Part shown: positions 63,208 to 64,000 of the stretch, in pieces
Layout: each line of letters begins with the position of its first letter
Position numbering within the stretch: the stretch's first letter is position 1
DNA from: Spirulina major PCC 6313
GTDB taxonomy: Bacteria; Cyanobacteriota; Cyanobacteriia; Cyanobacteriales; Spirulinaceae
Direction of reading: 5' to 3'
Assembly: GCF_001890765.1 (NCBI RefSeq)
Contig: NZ_KV878783.1
Span: 1,843,548-1,907,547 of the forward strand
Length of the DNA stretch: 64,000 nucleotides
Notes under the pieces: model-generated
Seen by the model: the letters and a program-made list of their open reading frames with translations, nothing else
Told to the model about the DNA's origin: nothing
The model's database searches: none
Made by a program: the position numbers and the translations under genes

Positions 63208-63947
63208 AGCGAATGATCAGGAGCGACAGGTCGATTATGAATGATCAAGACTGAGAAGTAGCTCAATTGTAGCGTGGGGCGATCGCGCAAATCGTCATAA
63301 ATCTGCTGATCCGGCATCGTGGCTCGTTCTACGACCCAACTGCGATCCAAGAGTTCCCACTGCCGCAACACCTGCCACACCTGCCCATACACCGACCCCA
63401 CCTTCAACAACACCACCACATCCGCCCACTGCAACACCTTTTCCAATTCCGCCACCCGATACAACGCCGGCAGCACTACATATCGCTGCCCCTGACAGGT
63501 GAGGGGAATCCCCAGGGTGGCAGCAGCGGCGTAGGGCGACGACACCCCCGGCACGGTTTCGATCGTCACTTCTGGATGGTGTTCCCGCAGGGTTTGGGCG
63601 AGGTAGGTAAAGGTGCTGTAAAAACTCACATCCCCCTCGCAGGCAAAGGCCACATCTTGACCTTGGGCCAGATAGTCCCACACTTGATCGGCGGCCTGCT
63701 GCCAAGCGTTCATGAGGATGTCTTCGTCACGGGTGTAGGGAAAATCGAGGGGGAGCAGGTGTTGTTGGCTGGTAAACCAGGGGGTAATAATTCGTTCGGC
63801 GATACCGGGCTTTTGGTGGAGACCGGCCGGAAAGGCAATCACATCGGCCTGACGCAGTAGCCGCAACCCTTTGAGCGTAATGAGCTCAGGGTCGCCAGTA
63901 CCGACGCTGATACCGTAAAGATGACCAAGGGAGGCGACAGGGGACAA
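63204..63947 (-). CDS. cobI: Precorrin-2 C(20)-methyltransferase
   Basis: 247 residues. GHLYGISVGTGDPELITLKG (residues 8-27) is the SAM/substrate loop of the cobalamin methyltransferase family and specific to C20 enzymes. FACEGDVSFYSTFTYLAQTL and VPGVSSPYAAAATLGIPLTC follow. It acts in the corrin ring pathway. It is the first visible gene of the cobI-tonB-rfaE1-bioD unit, which overlaps or nearly overlaps at every junction. Confidence 0.95.
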   Translation of the reverse strand: MSPVASLGHLYGISVGTGDPELITLKGLRLLRQADVIAFPAGLHQKPGIAERIITPWFTSQQHLLPLDFPYTRDEDILMNAWQQAADQVWDYLAQGQDVAFACEGDVSFYSTFTYLAQTLREHHPEVTIETVPGVSSPYAAAATLGIPLTCQGQRYVVLPALYRVAELEKVLQWADVVVLLKVGSVYGQVWQVLRQWELLDRSWVVERATMPDQQIYDDLRDRPTLQLSYFSVLIIHNRPVAPDHSL

Positions 63948-64000
63948 GGGCGTGAGTGGAACGGGGACTGCAATAATTTCAGGCTTTATCTTAACGGATC

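Overview
The window is cyanobacterial chromosome. The HIP1 octamer GCGATCGC is scattered throughout. The gene content is also typical: a phytoene desaturase/phytoene synthase pair, an Ycf39-like photosystem II assembly protein, a phosphoribulokinase-family protein, DUF4330 and DUF4350 proteins, two XisH/XisI pairs and a PEP-CTERM protein. I cannot name the genus from the sequence alone. I saw no tRNA, rRNA or CRISPR array.

Layout. 0-5.6 kb: two response regulators (one cut by the window edge, one a GGDEF diguanylate cyclase), ilvC, a small conserved gene, a PEP-CTERM protein and a MidA-type methyltransferase. 5.7-9.5 kb: a secreted TPR protein, then a DUF4129-DUF4350 gene pair split by an MntA/HEPN toxin-antitoxin cassette. 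9.5-12.4 kb: a small gene plus a DUF1828 remnant, then crtB and pds. 12.8-18.2 kb: a two-gene operon for a DUF11/SdrD-like envelope protein and a giant proline-rich beta-barrel protein. 18.2-31.3 kb: ordinary genes (response regulator, DUF4330, Tat lipoprotein, Rpn nuclease, CbiX, PrxQ-like peroxiredoxin, ppk, GST, MOSC) and an unrecognised three-gene operon. 31.3-42.5 kb: a GT4 gene and then a dense accessory array, ending in a TPR-CHAT caspase-like gene. 42.5-48 kb: MBOAT acyltransferase, gnd, ycf39-like, nadK. 48.0-48.5 kb: a tnpB-less IS605-type derivative that may encode a structured RNA. 48.6-57.7 kb: an ABC ATPase followed by a low-GC surface-glycan island (AraC regulator, GT2, GT4, a methyltransferase broken by an IS4-type element) and a PQQ-type sugar dehydrogenase. 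57.7-64 kb: a solitary HsdR_N-like nuclease, a PRK-family gene, and a tightly packed cobI-tonB-hldE/rfaE1-bioD operon.

The most interesting structure concerns how accessory modules are delimited. At three places cargo is bounded by short duplicates of gene ends. (1) The MntA/HEPN cassette lies between two 123-bp copies of the DUF4129 3' end. (2) The last 102 bp of the ABC ATPase gene recur after the glycan island, and a decayed copy follows the sugar dehydrogenase. (3) Between 32.9 and 38.4 kb, seven copies of a 60-70 bp leader with a palindromic head separate RelBE, HNH, XisHI, XisHI, Rpn, Rpn and a DUF2281-like/MazF pair. Three of the copies run into decapitated signal-peptide starts like that of the TPR-CHAT gene. 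The arms of the palindrome differ between copies but stay complementary. I see no recombinase in the window that would explain these arrangements.
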